A stretch of 40,732 bases of DNA from Desulfovibrio sp. GTDB taxonomy: Bacteria > Desulfobacterota > Desulfovibrionia > Desulfovibrionales > Desulfovibrionaceae. The stretch lies in contig JAILPJ010000086.1 of assembly GCA_024699605.1 (NCBI GenBank), positions 1 to 40,732 on the forward strand, read 5' to 3'. A program made the position numbers and the translations under genes. Each line of letters begins with the position of its first letter. The stretch's first letter is position 1. Positions 34,046 to 40,732 of the stretch are shown piece by piece. The notes under the pieces were generated by a model, which was not told where the DNA came from, made no database searches, and saw only the letters and a program-made list of their open reading frames with translations.

Positions 34046-35428
34046 ATGAAAAAACACGCGCACATTCTCATCCTGGACGATGAGAAAGGCTATCTCCTCG
34101 TTTTGCAGACCCTGCTCGAGGACGAAGGCTATCAGGTCACAGCCCTCAATGATCCAGAAATGGCGCTCGCCTTTCTGCAGGAAAGTGAAGTCGACGTCGT
34201 TGTGACCGACATGAAAATGCCCAAGATCAGCGGCAGCGAAGTCTTACAGGAAATCAAAAAAAGCTGGCCGCATCTGCCCGTTTTGATCATGACAGCCTTC
34301 GGCTCAATCGAAAGCGCTGTGGAAGTGATGAAATCAGGTGCCTTTGACTACATCACCAAGCCCTTTTCCAACGACGAACTCTTGCTCTCCATCAACAATG
34401 CCGTTGAGCTCTCCTATGCCCATCAGCAGTATCAACTGCTGCAACAGGAAATGGAAGAGCGCTATGACATCCACAAAATCGTTGGCAGCAGTCGTGCCAT
34501 CCGCAGCGTCAAGGAAATGGTCGACAGGGCAGCGCCCATGCGTTCGAGCATTCTCATTTGCGGAGAAAACGGCACAGGCAAAGAGCTTACGGCCAAAGCC
34601 ATCCATTACGCCAGTCCGCGCAAGGACAAACCCTTTGTCACCGTAAACTGCCGTGCCCTTTCGGCAGATCAGCTGGAAAGTGAGCTGTTTGGCTGTGAAC
34701 AGGAGCAGTCACAGGCCGGAGCCATTGCCCTACGCCGAGGACGCGTGGAACAGGCCAACGGAGGAACGCTCTTTCTGGATGAGGTCTCGGAACTCTCGCT
34801 CGATCTGCAGGTCAAATTACTCAGACTGTTGCAGGAGCGCTGTTTCGAGCGCGTGGGAGGAAGTGAAGTTTTGCAGGCAGATATCCGTCTCGTAGCCGCG
34901 ACGGACAAAGATCTCAGTCGCCTTGTGGAGGAGGGAACCTTTCGCAATGATCTCTATTACAGACTGAATGTCGTCGAAATCAAACTGCCACCGTTACGTG
35001 AACGCCGTGAGGACATCCCCTTGCTGGTGACCCACTTTGCGCGCAAGGTTTTCGAAGAAAACAATATGCCGCCCAAAAGCTTTAGTACCAAGGCCCTGAA
35101 TTATCTCACAGGCTACGAATGGCCGGGTAATATGCGGCAACTGGAAAATGTGGTGGAAAGCTGCCTGGTGCTCGGCTCAGGGCAGGTCATTGACGTCGAT
35201 GACCTGCCGGCGGCTATTCAGGACGAGGAGGCCCAATTCAAAAGCGCCGTTGACCTCCTGCCCTTTCCCCTGGATTTGGCCGATACACTGGAAAAAATCG
35301 AGGCAGCCCTGATCAGACGGGCCTTGGTACGCTGCGAGCTGGTACAGGTTAAGGCCGCAGAATCCCTGGCCATTTCCAAAAGTCTTTTACAGTACAAGCT
35401 GAAAAAATACGGTATTACCGGTCACTAG
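34046..35428 (+). CDS. NtrC-family response regulator lacking the GAFTGA motif
   Basis: The 460 residues have a receiver domain (acid pocket D11/D12, phospho-acceptor D55, the LIMTAF threonine, TKPF lysine), an AAA+ domain and a Fis-like helix-turn-helix. ATPase features are intact: Walker A GENGTGKE (173-180), Walker B TLFLDEV, and the arginine-finger region RNDLYYRLNVVEIKLPPLRER. The loop that contacts sigma54, normally GAFTGA after ELFG.E, reads QEQSQAGA (219-226) and is one residue longer. Sigma54 activation is therefore doubtful. The HTH (LVQVKAAESLAISKSLLQYK) is still recognisable. The kinase partner lies directly upstream. The last 14 nt overlap rlpA on the other strand. Confidence 0.92.
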   Translation: MKKHAHILILDDEKGYLLVLQTLLEDEGYQVTALNDPEMALAFLQESEVDVVVTDMKMPKISGSEVLQEIKKSWPHLPVLIMTAFGSIESAVEVMKSGAFDYITKPFSNDELLLSINNAVELSYAHQQYQLLQQEMEERYDIHKIVGSSRAIRSVKEMVDRAAPMRSSILICGENGTGKELTAKAIHYASPRKDKPFVTVNCRALSADQLESELFGCEQEQSQAGAIALRRGRVEQANGGTLFLDEVSELSLDLQVKLLRLLQERCFERVGGSEVLQADIRLVAATDKDLSRLVEEGTFRNDLYYRLNVVEIKLPPLRERREDIPLLVTHFARKVFEENNMPPKSFSTKALNYLTGYEWPGNMRQLENVVESCLVLGSGQVIDVDDLPAAIQDEEAQFKSAVDLLPFPLDLADTLEKIEAALIRRALVRCELVQVKAAESLAISKSLLQYKLKKYGITGH

Positions 35429-36140
35429 ACGGCAGCTGGTCCAAAATCACCGTCGCTTCGGGATGGGCCTGTCGCAACGCTTCCTGCATGGCACAGGCAT
35501 CGGCAAATTCTTTGAAGGGGCCAGCCTTTTCCTTCCCCTTGGCGGCATTAAACTGCACAAAAAAGGCCTGTTTTTCCTGCAGGGGACGACCGTCAGGATT
35601 GCAGACCACTTCAAGATTCACATCGCCCACTCCTTTCTTACGCAGACCGATCTGATCAGCCGCAGCGTAGGAAAGATCAATAATTCTGCCTCTGACAAAG
35701 GGACCGCGGTCGGTCACACAAACCATCACGCTCTTTCCGCTGTCTTGCCTTGTCACTTTGACCACAGTGCCAATGGGCAGTGTTCTGTGGGCCGCCGTAA
35801 AACTGTACATATCGTAACGCAGTCCACTGGCTGTGGGACCGCCATGAAAATTCGTACCATACCACGAAGCTTTGCCAGCTAACTGGCCCTGCTTGGCGTG
35901 TTCAACCCAGGCCTCATCTGACCTTTGCTCACGGCGCTGGGGCCGCTCTTGCCCGGATCTGCTCTGTTTTGTCCCCTTGCGTGAGGAGCGATAACTGGCC
36001 AAGGATTGACGTTTTTTCTGCGCTTGCTGCTGTTTGTATTGTTGTGAGGCCTTGGAACTACGGGCATTGGCCGTATCAACGTTCAAGGGTTCTAGGAAAA
36101 ACAGAGAAAAAGCCACGATCATAAGCCAAAAATAACGCAT
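35415..36140 (-). CDS. rlpA: RlpA-like septal/cell-wall protein
   Basis: Secreted protein of 241 residues. An N-terminal signal peptide (MRYFWLMIVAFSLFFLEPLN) is followed by a basic, glutamine-rich linker. A double-psi beta-barrel then begins GKASWYGTNFHGGPTASG and contains the conserved VTDRGPFVRGRIIDLSYAAA. The C-terminal FFVQFNAAKGKEKAGPFKEF resembles a SPOR-type peptidoglycan-binding segment. RlpA proteins are lytic transglycosylases on denuded glycan strands in some species. No lipobox cysteine is seen after the signal sequence, so it is probably periplasmic rather than a lipoprotein. AAGGA lies 6 nt before the ATG. It converges on the response regulator with a 14-nt overlap. Confidence 0.88.
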   Translation of the reverse strand: MRYFWLMIVAFSLFFLEPLNVDTANARSSKASQQYKQQQAQKKRQSLASYRSSRKGTKQSRSGQERPQRREQRSDEAWVEHAKQGQLAGKASWYGTNFHGGPTASGLRYDMYSFTAAHRTLPIGTVVKVTRQDSGKSVMVCVTDRGPFVRGRIIDLSYAAADQIGLRKKGVGDVNLEVVCNPDGRPLQEKQAFFVQFNAAKGKEKAGPFKEFADACAMQEALRQAHPEATVILDQLPSSDR

Positions 36141-36685
36141 CAGACTTCCTTTTGTTGCTCCCCGCTCAACTGCCGCTACCGACGAAGAAAGCGTTCAAGC
36201 CGCGCCGGTATTCTCAAGAAAAACGGTTCCTCTCACCTGACAGATGCCTGCTCGCACTCAGCGAAAAGGCTTTTGACGTGCATAAGAGAAGAGGGAGACG
36301 TTTTTTTGAAAAAAGGGGAAGCCCGTCGCTCTTTGCAGCGGAAAAGAACGAAAAAAACGCCTTGTTTCCTGCCGCAAAGCCGGGCCCATTTAGGGTTTTT
36401 CATGTCAAAGATATATATTACTACACGTTTTCCCTCTAAAAATCAAGGCACCTTTTGAGAACTATAACATACATCGCATAGTCCGAATCTCAGCGCTGCC
36501 CCTTGATCCTGCCCGTTCCGCCTTGACACATTCTTATCTCTTGATAAAAAAAAGTTGGTTTTCCTCATTTTTTCCAGCACGGTTCGCTTTTTTTCTTAGA
36601 CGTCATGCCGCCGGCAGAAAATCCCCACAGCCAAGACCATTGTCTGCCCTTCTGTCGACTGGCTCTTAACTCAGGAGAAATCTGC
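36141..36685. other. Long divergent spacer upstream of the hydrogenase genes
   Basis: Spacer of about 545 bp between rlpA (minus) and the flavoprotein gene (plus). I see no gene. A 95-codon plus-strand frame (36152-36439) has low-complexity composition and no ribosome site. The sequence is rich in A- and T-runs, with an AT-rich block GATATATATTAC near 36409-36420. The best promoter is at 36523-36550. No clear Rex, Fur or FNR site was found. Confidence 0.4.
36523..36550 (+). promoter_or_regulatory. Putative promoter of the hydrogenase operon
   Basis: A perfect TTGACA (36523-36528) and TAAAAA (36545-36550) are separated by 16 nt. The resulting leader of about 130 nt to the ATG at 36686 is A/T rich. 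Confidence 0.45.
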
Positions 36686-38671
36686 ATGCCAGAACTTGTC
36701 TACGGCGTATGGGATGGTGTGCCCTACGACAACCGAAAATCAACATCGCCTTCGACTCCAGCGAGTATCCAGCTTGACGCTCTCGACAGGTTTAACGACG
36801 ACAATGCCGTGTCTGTGCTGATGAGCGATCGCGGCTTTCTCGTTTTTGACGAATCTGTTCCTCTGCTCTGGGCTTTACAAAAACACTTCATGAAAGTTGC
36901 TTCGGAATCCTGCGGCAAATGCTCTCCCTGCCGCACCGGCGCCCCGCTGATCTGCAATCTCCTGAATAAAGCCATGAACGGCGACGCCGCAGACGTTTTC
37001 CCCCTGCTTGAAGAAATCGCCCAGCAGATGACAAACACATCCCTATGCGGTGTCGGGCAAACCGGCCCCCAACCACTCCTTGCCGCCCTGACCTTTTTCC
37101 CCAAGGAATTACGGGCGACACCGCAGGATATGAAACATGGCTTCTACGCGACCTTGACCAGCCCATGTATCGAGGCCTGTCCGGGTCTAGTCAACATTCC
37201 GCGCTACATTGACTATATCAAGGACGGCCATATCGATCTTTCCGCCAATCTTGTTCTCCGTCACTATCCGCTCGTCGGCAGCTGTGGTCGCGTCTGTGTC
37301 CGCAGCTGTGAAAGCGCCTGTCGTCGCGGCAAAATCGACGCCCCGATTTCCATTCGCAATCTCAAACGTTTTGCCGCTGACAAGGCCTTAGCCAGTGGTC
37401 TGCTCAAACCCGCAGCAGTGCCTCTGGACAAAAAGGAAAAAGTCGCTGTGGTTGGCGCCGGTCCCGTCGGCATTGCCTGCGCGTATCATCTGCTTCGTCG
37501 CGGCTATCCTGTGGACATTTTTGAGGCAAAAAATGAAGCCGGCGGCATGATCCGCTACGGCATTCCTATCTACCGCCTGCCCAAGGATACCCTGCAGGAG
37601 GAAATAGCCATTGTCACCTCCATGGGCGGGAAGATCGCTTTTGGACAAAAGCTTGGCCGCGACTTCCATGTGGACGATCTCTTTGCCAAGGGCTACAACG
37701 CCGTATTTCTGGCTATGGGCTGTCCCAAGGGCAGCTACTTGGGAATGCCCGACGAAGACACCAGTCTTGCCGACTACGAAAACGGCATTGATTTTCTCGA
37801 GCGTGTCTATGAAGGCGTGAACAAAGGACAAGCCCCTGTTCTGGAAGGCGACGTGGTTGTGGTCGGCGGCGGCAATGTGGCCATGGACTGCTGCCGGGCC
37901 GCACAGAGAATCTCCAACGGCAAGGTGCACGTCATCTACCGACGCACTGAAGAAGACGCGCCCGCAGATCCTGAGGAAATTGCCGCAGCCAAGGCCGAAG
38001 GCGTACAATTCCATTTTCTCACAGGCCAGCACAGCCTGATTTGTGAGCAGGGCAAAATCACGGGGCTCAAAATCCAAGACATGGAGCGCACAGAGCCCGA
38101 TGCCAGTGGACGCCGTGGTGTACGCGCCATTGAGGGGAGTGAACATATTCTCCCCTGTGCACACGTTATTGCGGCCATTGGTCAGCAGACAGAAAAAGAT
38201 GCGCTTGTGGAAAACGACCAGATCAACCGTGACCGCAAAAACTGCATTGTGGTCAATTCCGCACAGGAAACGAGCCGCCCGGGCGTCTTTGCCGCCGGAG
38301 ACTGCACATCCGGTCCACGCGCCAAAGGTCCTACGACCATGATCATGGGAATGGGTCAGGCCTATTTTGCGGCGCGCTCCATTGAACGCTATCTCTCCAA
38401 GGGAGAGGTCTCGTTTGACTCTCGCTGGCGCATGACCGAGCTCATCGCGCAGGGCAAACTCATGCCGAAGGATGAGCCAGTAGTAGCAGCTAAAATCCCC
38501 ACCCCGCGTGTGGCACTCAAAGAACTCACCCCTGAAGATCGCAGCCAGAATTTTGCCGAGGTCGAACAGACCATGACGCAGGAGGAGGCCTGGAGTGAAG
38601 CCGCACGCTGCATGCGCTGTTACCGCATCTATTCCGTTGTGACAGCCAAACACATTCCCGGCGGGGAATAA
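36686..38671 (+). CDS. NuoF-type Fe-S domain fused to GltD-like NAD(P)H flavoprotein
   Basis: Predicted diaphorase subunit of the following [FeFe] hydrogenase. AGGAG lies 8 nt before the ATG; the frame from 36605 is longer but lacks one. Residues ~55-140 match only the C-terminal 4Fe-4S part of NuoF: ESCGKCSPCRTG (C76, C79, C82) and SLCGVGQTGPQP (C121). The FMN/NADH-binding part of NuoF is absent. Residues ~155-600 are GltD/NfnB-like: two 4Fe-4S sites (C161, C165, C200, C204, C208, C212), the FAD dinucleotide motif VAVVGAGPVG (253-262), and a second dinucleotide motif VVVVGGGNVAMD. That motif is followed by VIYRRTEEDAPA, whose arginines suggest NADPH. The C terminus has CMRC. It is 15 nt upstream of the hydrogenase gene. 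Electron bifurcation is possible but not shown. Confidence 0.87.
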   Translation: MPELVYGVWDGVPYDNRKSTSPSTPASIQLDALDRFNDDNAVSVLMSDRGFLVFDESVPLLWALQKHFMKVASESCGKCSPCRTGAPLICNLLNKAMNGDAADVFPLLEEIAQQMTNTSLCGVGQTGPQPLLAALTFFPKELRATPQDMKHGFYATLTSPCIEACPGLVNIPRYIDYIKDGHIDLSANLVLRHYPLVGSCGRVCVRSCESACRRGKIDAPISIRNLKRFAADKALASGLLKPAAVPLDKKEKVAVVGAGPVGIACAYHLLRRGYPVDIFEAKNEAGGMIRYGIPIYRLPKDTLQEEIAIVTSMGGKIAFGQKLGRDFHVDDLFAKGYNAVFLAMGCPKGSYLGMPDEDTSLADYENGIDFLERVYEGVNKGQAPVLEGDVVVVGGGNVAMDCCRAAQRISNGKVHVIYRRTEEDAPADPEEIAAAKAEGVQFHFLTGQHSLICEQGKITGLKIQDMERTEPDASGRRGVRAIEGSEHILPCAHVIAAIGQQTEKDALVENDQINRDRKNCIVVNSAQETSRPGVFAAGDCTSGPRAKGPTTMIMGMGQAYFAARSIERYLSKGEVSFDSRWRMTELIAQGKLMPKDEPVVAAKIPTPRVALKELTPEDRSQNFAEVEQTMTQEEAWSEAARCMRCYRIYSVVTAKHIPGGE

Positions 38672-38686
38672 TTTAAGGATCTGGTC

Positions 38687-40486
38687 ATGAAAGCGTATAT
38701 CAACAAAAAAGCCTACGATTTTGAAGAGGGCGAAAGCATCCTGACCGTAGCCCGCAGAAACGGAATTTTCATTCCCTCCCTCTGTCATTTTCAACCACTG
38801 CACCATCGCCCAGCCACCTGTCGAGTCTGTCTTGTCCAGGTCACTGACAGCCAAGGTACGCGAATGACCACAGCCTGTGATACGCCCTTACGTGATGGTC
38901 TGATCGTGGATACCTTCTCCAAAAAAGTCCGCGACATGCAGCGTATGCAGGTGGAAATGATTCTGGCCGACCACCATCAGGACTGTGCGGCCTGTGCCCG
39001 ACACGGAGACTGCGAGCTGCAGGATTTAGCCGAAGCTGTGGGACTTTCCCGCAATCGCTTTGCCGATCTTTTGCAGAAACCTGCCGCAAGCCGTACCGTT
39101 GATCAGTCGGCACGCGCCATGCTGCGTGACATGACCAAATGCATCCGCTGTCTGCGCTGCGTCACAGTCTGCCGCAGCATCCAGGGTGTTGCGGCCTTGA
39201 CGGTTGACGGCAAAGGCCTTGGGACAGCCATCGGTGTGGGTATGGCGCCGGATCATCACTCCTCGGCCTGTATCCAATGCGGGCAGTGCACCCTCGTCTG
39301 TCCCACTGGGGCCTTGGCTGAACGCGATGAAAACGATACGGTCCTCGACTATCTCACCAATCCTGATGTCACCACAGTCTTCAGCTTTGCGCCTTCGGTG
39401 CGTGTGCTGATGGGCGACGAATTCGGTTTTCCTGCCGGCAGCAATGTTGAAGGAAAAATTGTCGCCGCCTTACGCGCCATAGGTGCCGATGTGATCATTG
39501 ATACGGATTTTGCCGCTGACGTGGTCATCATGGAAGAAGGTACGGAACTTTTGGGACGTGTGAGCAATGGTGGCACTCTGCCCATGTTCACCTCCTGCTG
39601 TCCCGGCTGGATCAATTTTGCCGAAAAACATCTTCCCGAAATTCTTCCGCACATCTCCACCACCCGTTCACCCCAAGCGGTCTTAGGGGCTCTGGCGAAG
39701 ACGTACCTGCCCAAACAGATGCAGATGGATCCTGCCCGTATCAAAACGATCTCCATCATGCCCTGCATCGCCAAGAAAGATGAAGCTGCCAGGGCACAAC
39801 TGGCACGCGACGGGGTTCCGGATGTTGATGTCGTTATTTCCGTCAGAGAATTTGCCAGATTACTGCGCAGGCTAGGGGTTGATCTGCTCAATATTCCGCC
39901 TGAGCCTTTTGACAATCCCTTCATGAGCGCCTCAACAGGTGCGGCCGTGATTTTCGGAACCACCGGCGGTGTCATGGAAGCCGCCGTACGTACTGTCTAC
40001 GCGGTCTTGAACGGCAAGGAACTGCAGGGCATTGCCACAGCGCCCTTGCGCGGTCTTGACGGTGTACGCACAGCCGAACTCGATCTTGGCCCCAAGGTCG
40101 GCAAGGTAAAGCTCGCCATCTGCCATGGTCTGCGAAATGCCCGTATTCTTGCCGAAGAAGTGCTCAGCGGCAAATCGCCGTATACCTTCATTGAAGTCAT
40201 GGCCTGTCCGGGCGGCTGTATCGACGGTGGTGGCTCAAGCCGCGTCAAAGGCCAGTACCATCCTGGCCGCGTACGCCGGCAACAGTCGCTTTATGAAATG
40301 GATAGCAATATGGTTTACCGCCAGTCGCACAACAATCCCCAGATTAAGGCGCTCTACGACAATTATCTTGAAAAACCCAATTCAGAGCTGGCCCATCACC
40401 TGCTCCATACCCACTACACCAATCGTTACGAGCAGTCTTGTGCCGGCATTGAAGAAAATATGAAGAAAATCACCTTGGCCGAATAA
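38687..40486 (+). CDS. [FeFe] hydrogenase catalytic subunit, multi-cluster type
   Basis: Cytoplasmic H2-evolving or -oxidising enzyme of 599 residues. An N-terminal 2Fe-2S domain has C33, C45, C48 and C64. A His/Cys 4Fe-4S site follows (H96, C100, C103, C109), then two ferredoxin-type clusters (C152/155/158/162 and C195/198/201/205). The H-cluster motifs are complete: L1 TSCCPGW (302-308), L2 MPCIAKKD (359-366) and L3 EVMACPGGCIDGGG (503-516). The small-subunit-like tail follows from about residue 530. The domain order matches NuoG-like HydA/HndD hydrogenases. It has no signal peptide, and no hydEFG maturation genes are in the window. It ends 34 nt before a strong terminator, so the operon is just two genes. 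Confidence 0.95.
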   Translation: MKAYINKKAYDFEEGESILTVARRNGIFIPSLCHFQPLHHRPATCRVCLVQVTDSQGTRMTTACDTPLRDGLIVDTFSKKVRDMQRMQVEMILADHHQDCAACARHGDCELQDLAEAVGLSRNRFADLLQKPAASRTVDQSARAMLRDMTKCIRCLRCVTVCRSIQGVAALTVDGKGLGTAIGVGMAPDHHSSACIQCGQCTLVCPTGALAERDENDTVLDYLTNPDVTTVFSFAPSVRVLMGDEFGFPAGSNVEGKIVAALRAIGADVIIDTDFAADVVIMEEGTELLGRVSNGGTLPMFTSCCPGWINFAEKHLPEILPHISTTRSPQAVLGALAKTYLPKQMQMDPARIKTISIMPCIAKKDEAARAQLARDGVPDVDVVISVREFARLLRRLGVDLLNIPPEPFDNPFMSASTGAAVIFGTTGGVMEAAVRTVYAVLNGKELQGIATAPLRGLDGVRTAELDLGPKVGKVKLAICHGLRNARILAEEVLSGKSPYTFIEVMACPGGCIDGGGSSRVKGQYHPGRVRRQQSLYEMDSNMVYRQSHNNPQIKALYDNYLEKPNSELAHHLLHTHYTNRYEQSCAGIEENMKKITLAE

Positions 40487-40520
40487 CAACGCCAGACTCA
40501 AGCTGACTTTTGCAGAAAAA

Positions 40521-40553
40521 AAAAGAGGCCCGAATCCACGGGCCTCTTTTTTT
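40521..40553 (+). terminator. Strong intrinsic terminator of the hydrogenase operon
   Basis: A perfect 9-bp stem (AGAGGCCCG/CGGGCCTCT) with a 6-nt loop is extended by A-T pairs and followed by a run of Ts. Confidence 0.93.
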
Positions 40554-40560
40554 CTCGTTG

Positions 40561-40647
40561 GCCTAAGGCGTTAGGCCTGCTTCATTTGCTCCACCCTGAA
40601 AGCTGGAAAATATTAACTAGTTACAGCTGGTTACTCCCAGCCTTTCA
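40561..40647. repeat. Inverted repeats at the right edge
   Basis: GCCTAA-ggcg-TTAGGC lies at 40561-40576. A second, imperfect pair is TGAAAGCTGG (40597-40606) and CCAGCCTTTCA (40637-40647), enclosing AACTAGTT and two copies of GTTAC. No reading frame crosses this stretch. It may be part of a regulatory region whose gene lies beyond the window. Confidence 0.35.
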
Positions 40648-40732
40648 AGGAAAAAGTTGTCTCGCGCTGTGATCTCTGACGCCCAACGCGATTGTCCCTT
40701 GGGACTTTTTACAGTCATTTCGTATCTACAAT

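Noticed and set aside
36152-36439. 95-codon plus-strand frame before the hydrogenase genes
   Set aside because: Low-complexity Lys/Arg/Phe composition, no ribosome site, and it runs through A- and T-rich spacer.
40571-40732. C-terminal end of a minus-strand gene ending in VEQMKQA at the right edge
   Set aside because: The frame is closed by a TAA only about 12 codons upstream, so it is not a coding end.

Overview
The window reads as a chromosomal segment of a sulfate-reducing deltaproteobacterium of the Desulfovibrio type (Desulfovibrionaceae). This rests on gene content. It carries the siroheme-dependent alternative heme pathway (ahbA, ahbB, ahbC, ahbD with hemB and hemL), the futalosine route to menaquinone (mqnB), anaerobic-type cobalamin genes (cbiG, cobJ), and a soluble [FeFe] hydrogenase with a flavoprotein partner. 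No phage, transposase, CRISPR, rRNA or tRNA gene was found. It looks like core chromosome rather than an accessory island.

Layout. 1-2608: an MscS-family channel whose 5' end lies outside the window. 2636-10257 (minus): recA, alaS, ahbC, hemB, ahbD, ahbA, closely spaced and closed by an intrinsic terminator. 10258-11956: an EamA-type transporter and two gene-poor spacers. 11957-12616 (plus): fur and a 50-residue cysteine-rich membrane protein of the FeoB-associated type. 12680-17464 (minus): purL, a polyprenyl diphosphate synthase and mqnB. 17536-26002: a DUF2065 membrane protein, then on the minus strand a co-directional run (SLOG-like protein, ahbB, hemL, cbiG, cobJ, a 968-residue repeat protein, a 62-residue protein, menG). 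26151-27584 (minus): a NhaD/CitMHS-type antiporter. 27936-29103 (plus): trmH and an HU gene. 29231-29908 (minus): a KpsT-like ABC ATPase. 30074-35428 (plus): a membrane protein, pgi, a sensor kinase and an AAA+ response regulator, meeting rlpA (minus) tail to tail. 36686-40486 (plus): a NuoF/GltD-like fusion flavoprotein and an [FeFe] hydrogenase, closed by a strong terminator.

How the genes fit together. HemL and HemB supply early tetrapyrrole steps. AhbA/AhbB decarboxylate siroheme, AhbC removes the acetate groups, and AhbD makes heme b. CbiG and CobJ draw on the same precursor pool for cobalamin. MqnB, the prenyl synthase and MenG belong to menaquinone synthesis. The hydrogenase pair probably links H2 to a nicotinamide pool.

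Most unusual items: the repeat protein, with 17 tandem acidic 'D-[IL]-[DE]-A-L-[LM]' motifs resembling the FliM N-terminal peptide; the two-gene hydrogenase with a truncated NuoF module fused to a GltD-like flavoprotein; and a NtrC-family regulator that has lost the GAFTGA loop. Many starts were moved inward from the longest reading frame because a Shine-Dalgarno sequence or family alignment points to an internal codon. No database search was possible, so family assignments rest on recognised motifs and gene order.
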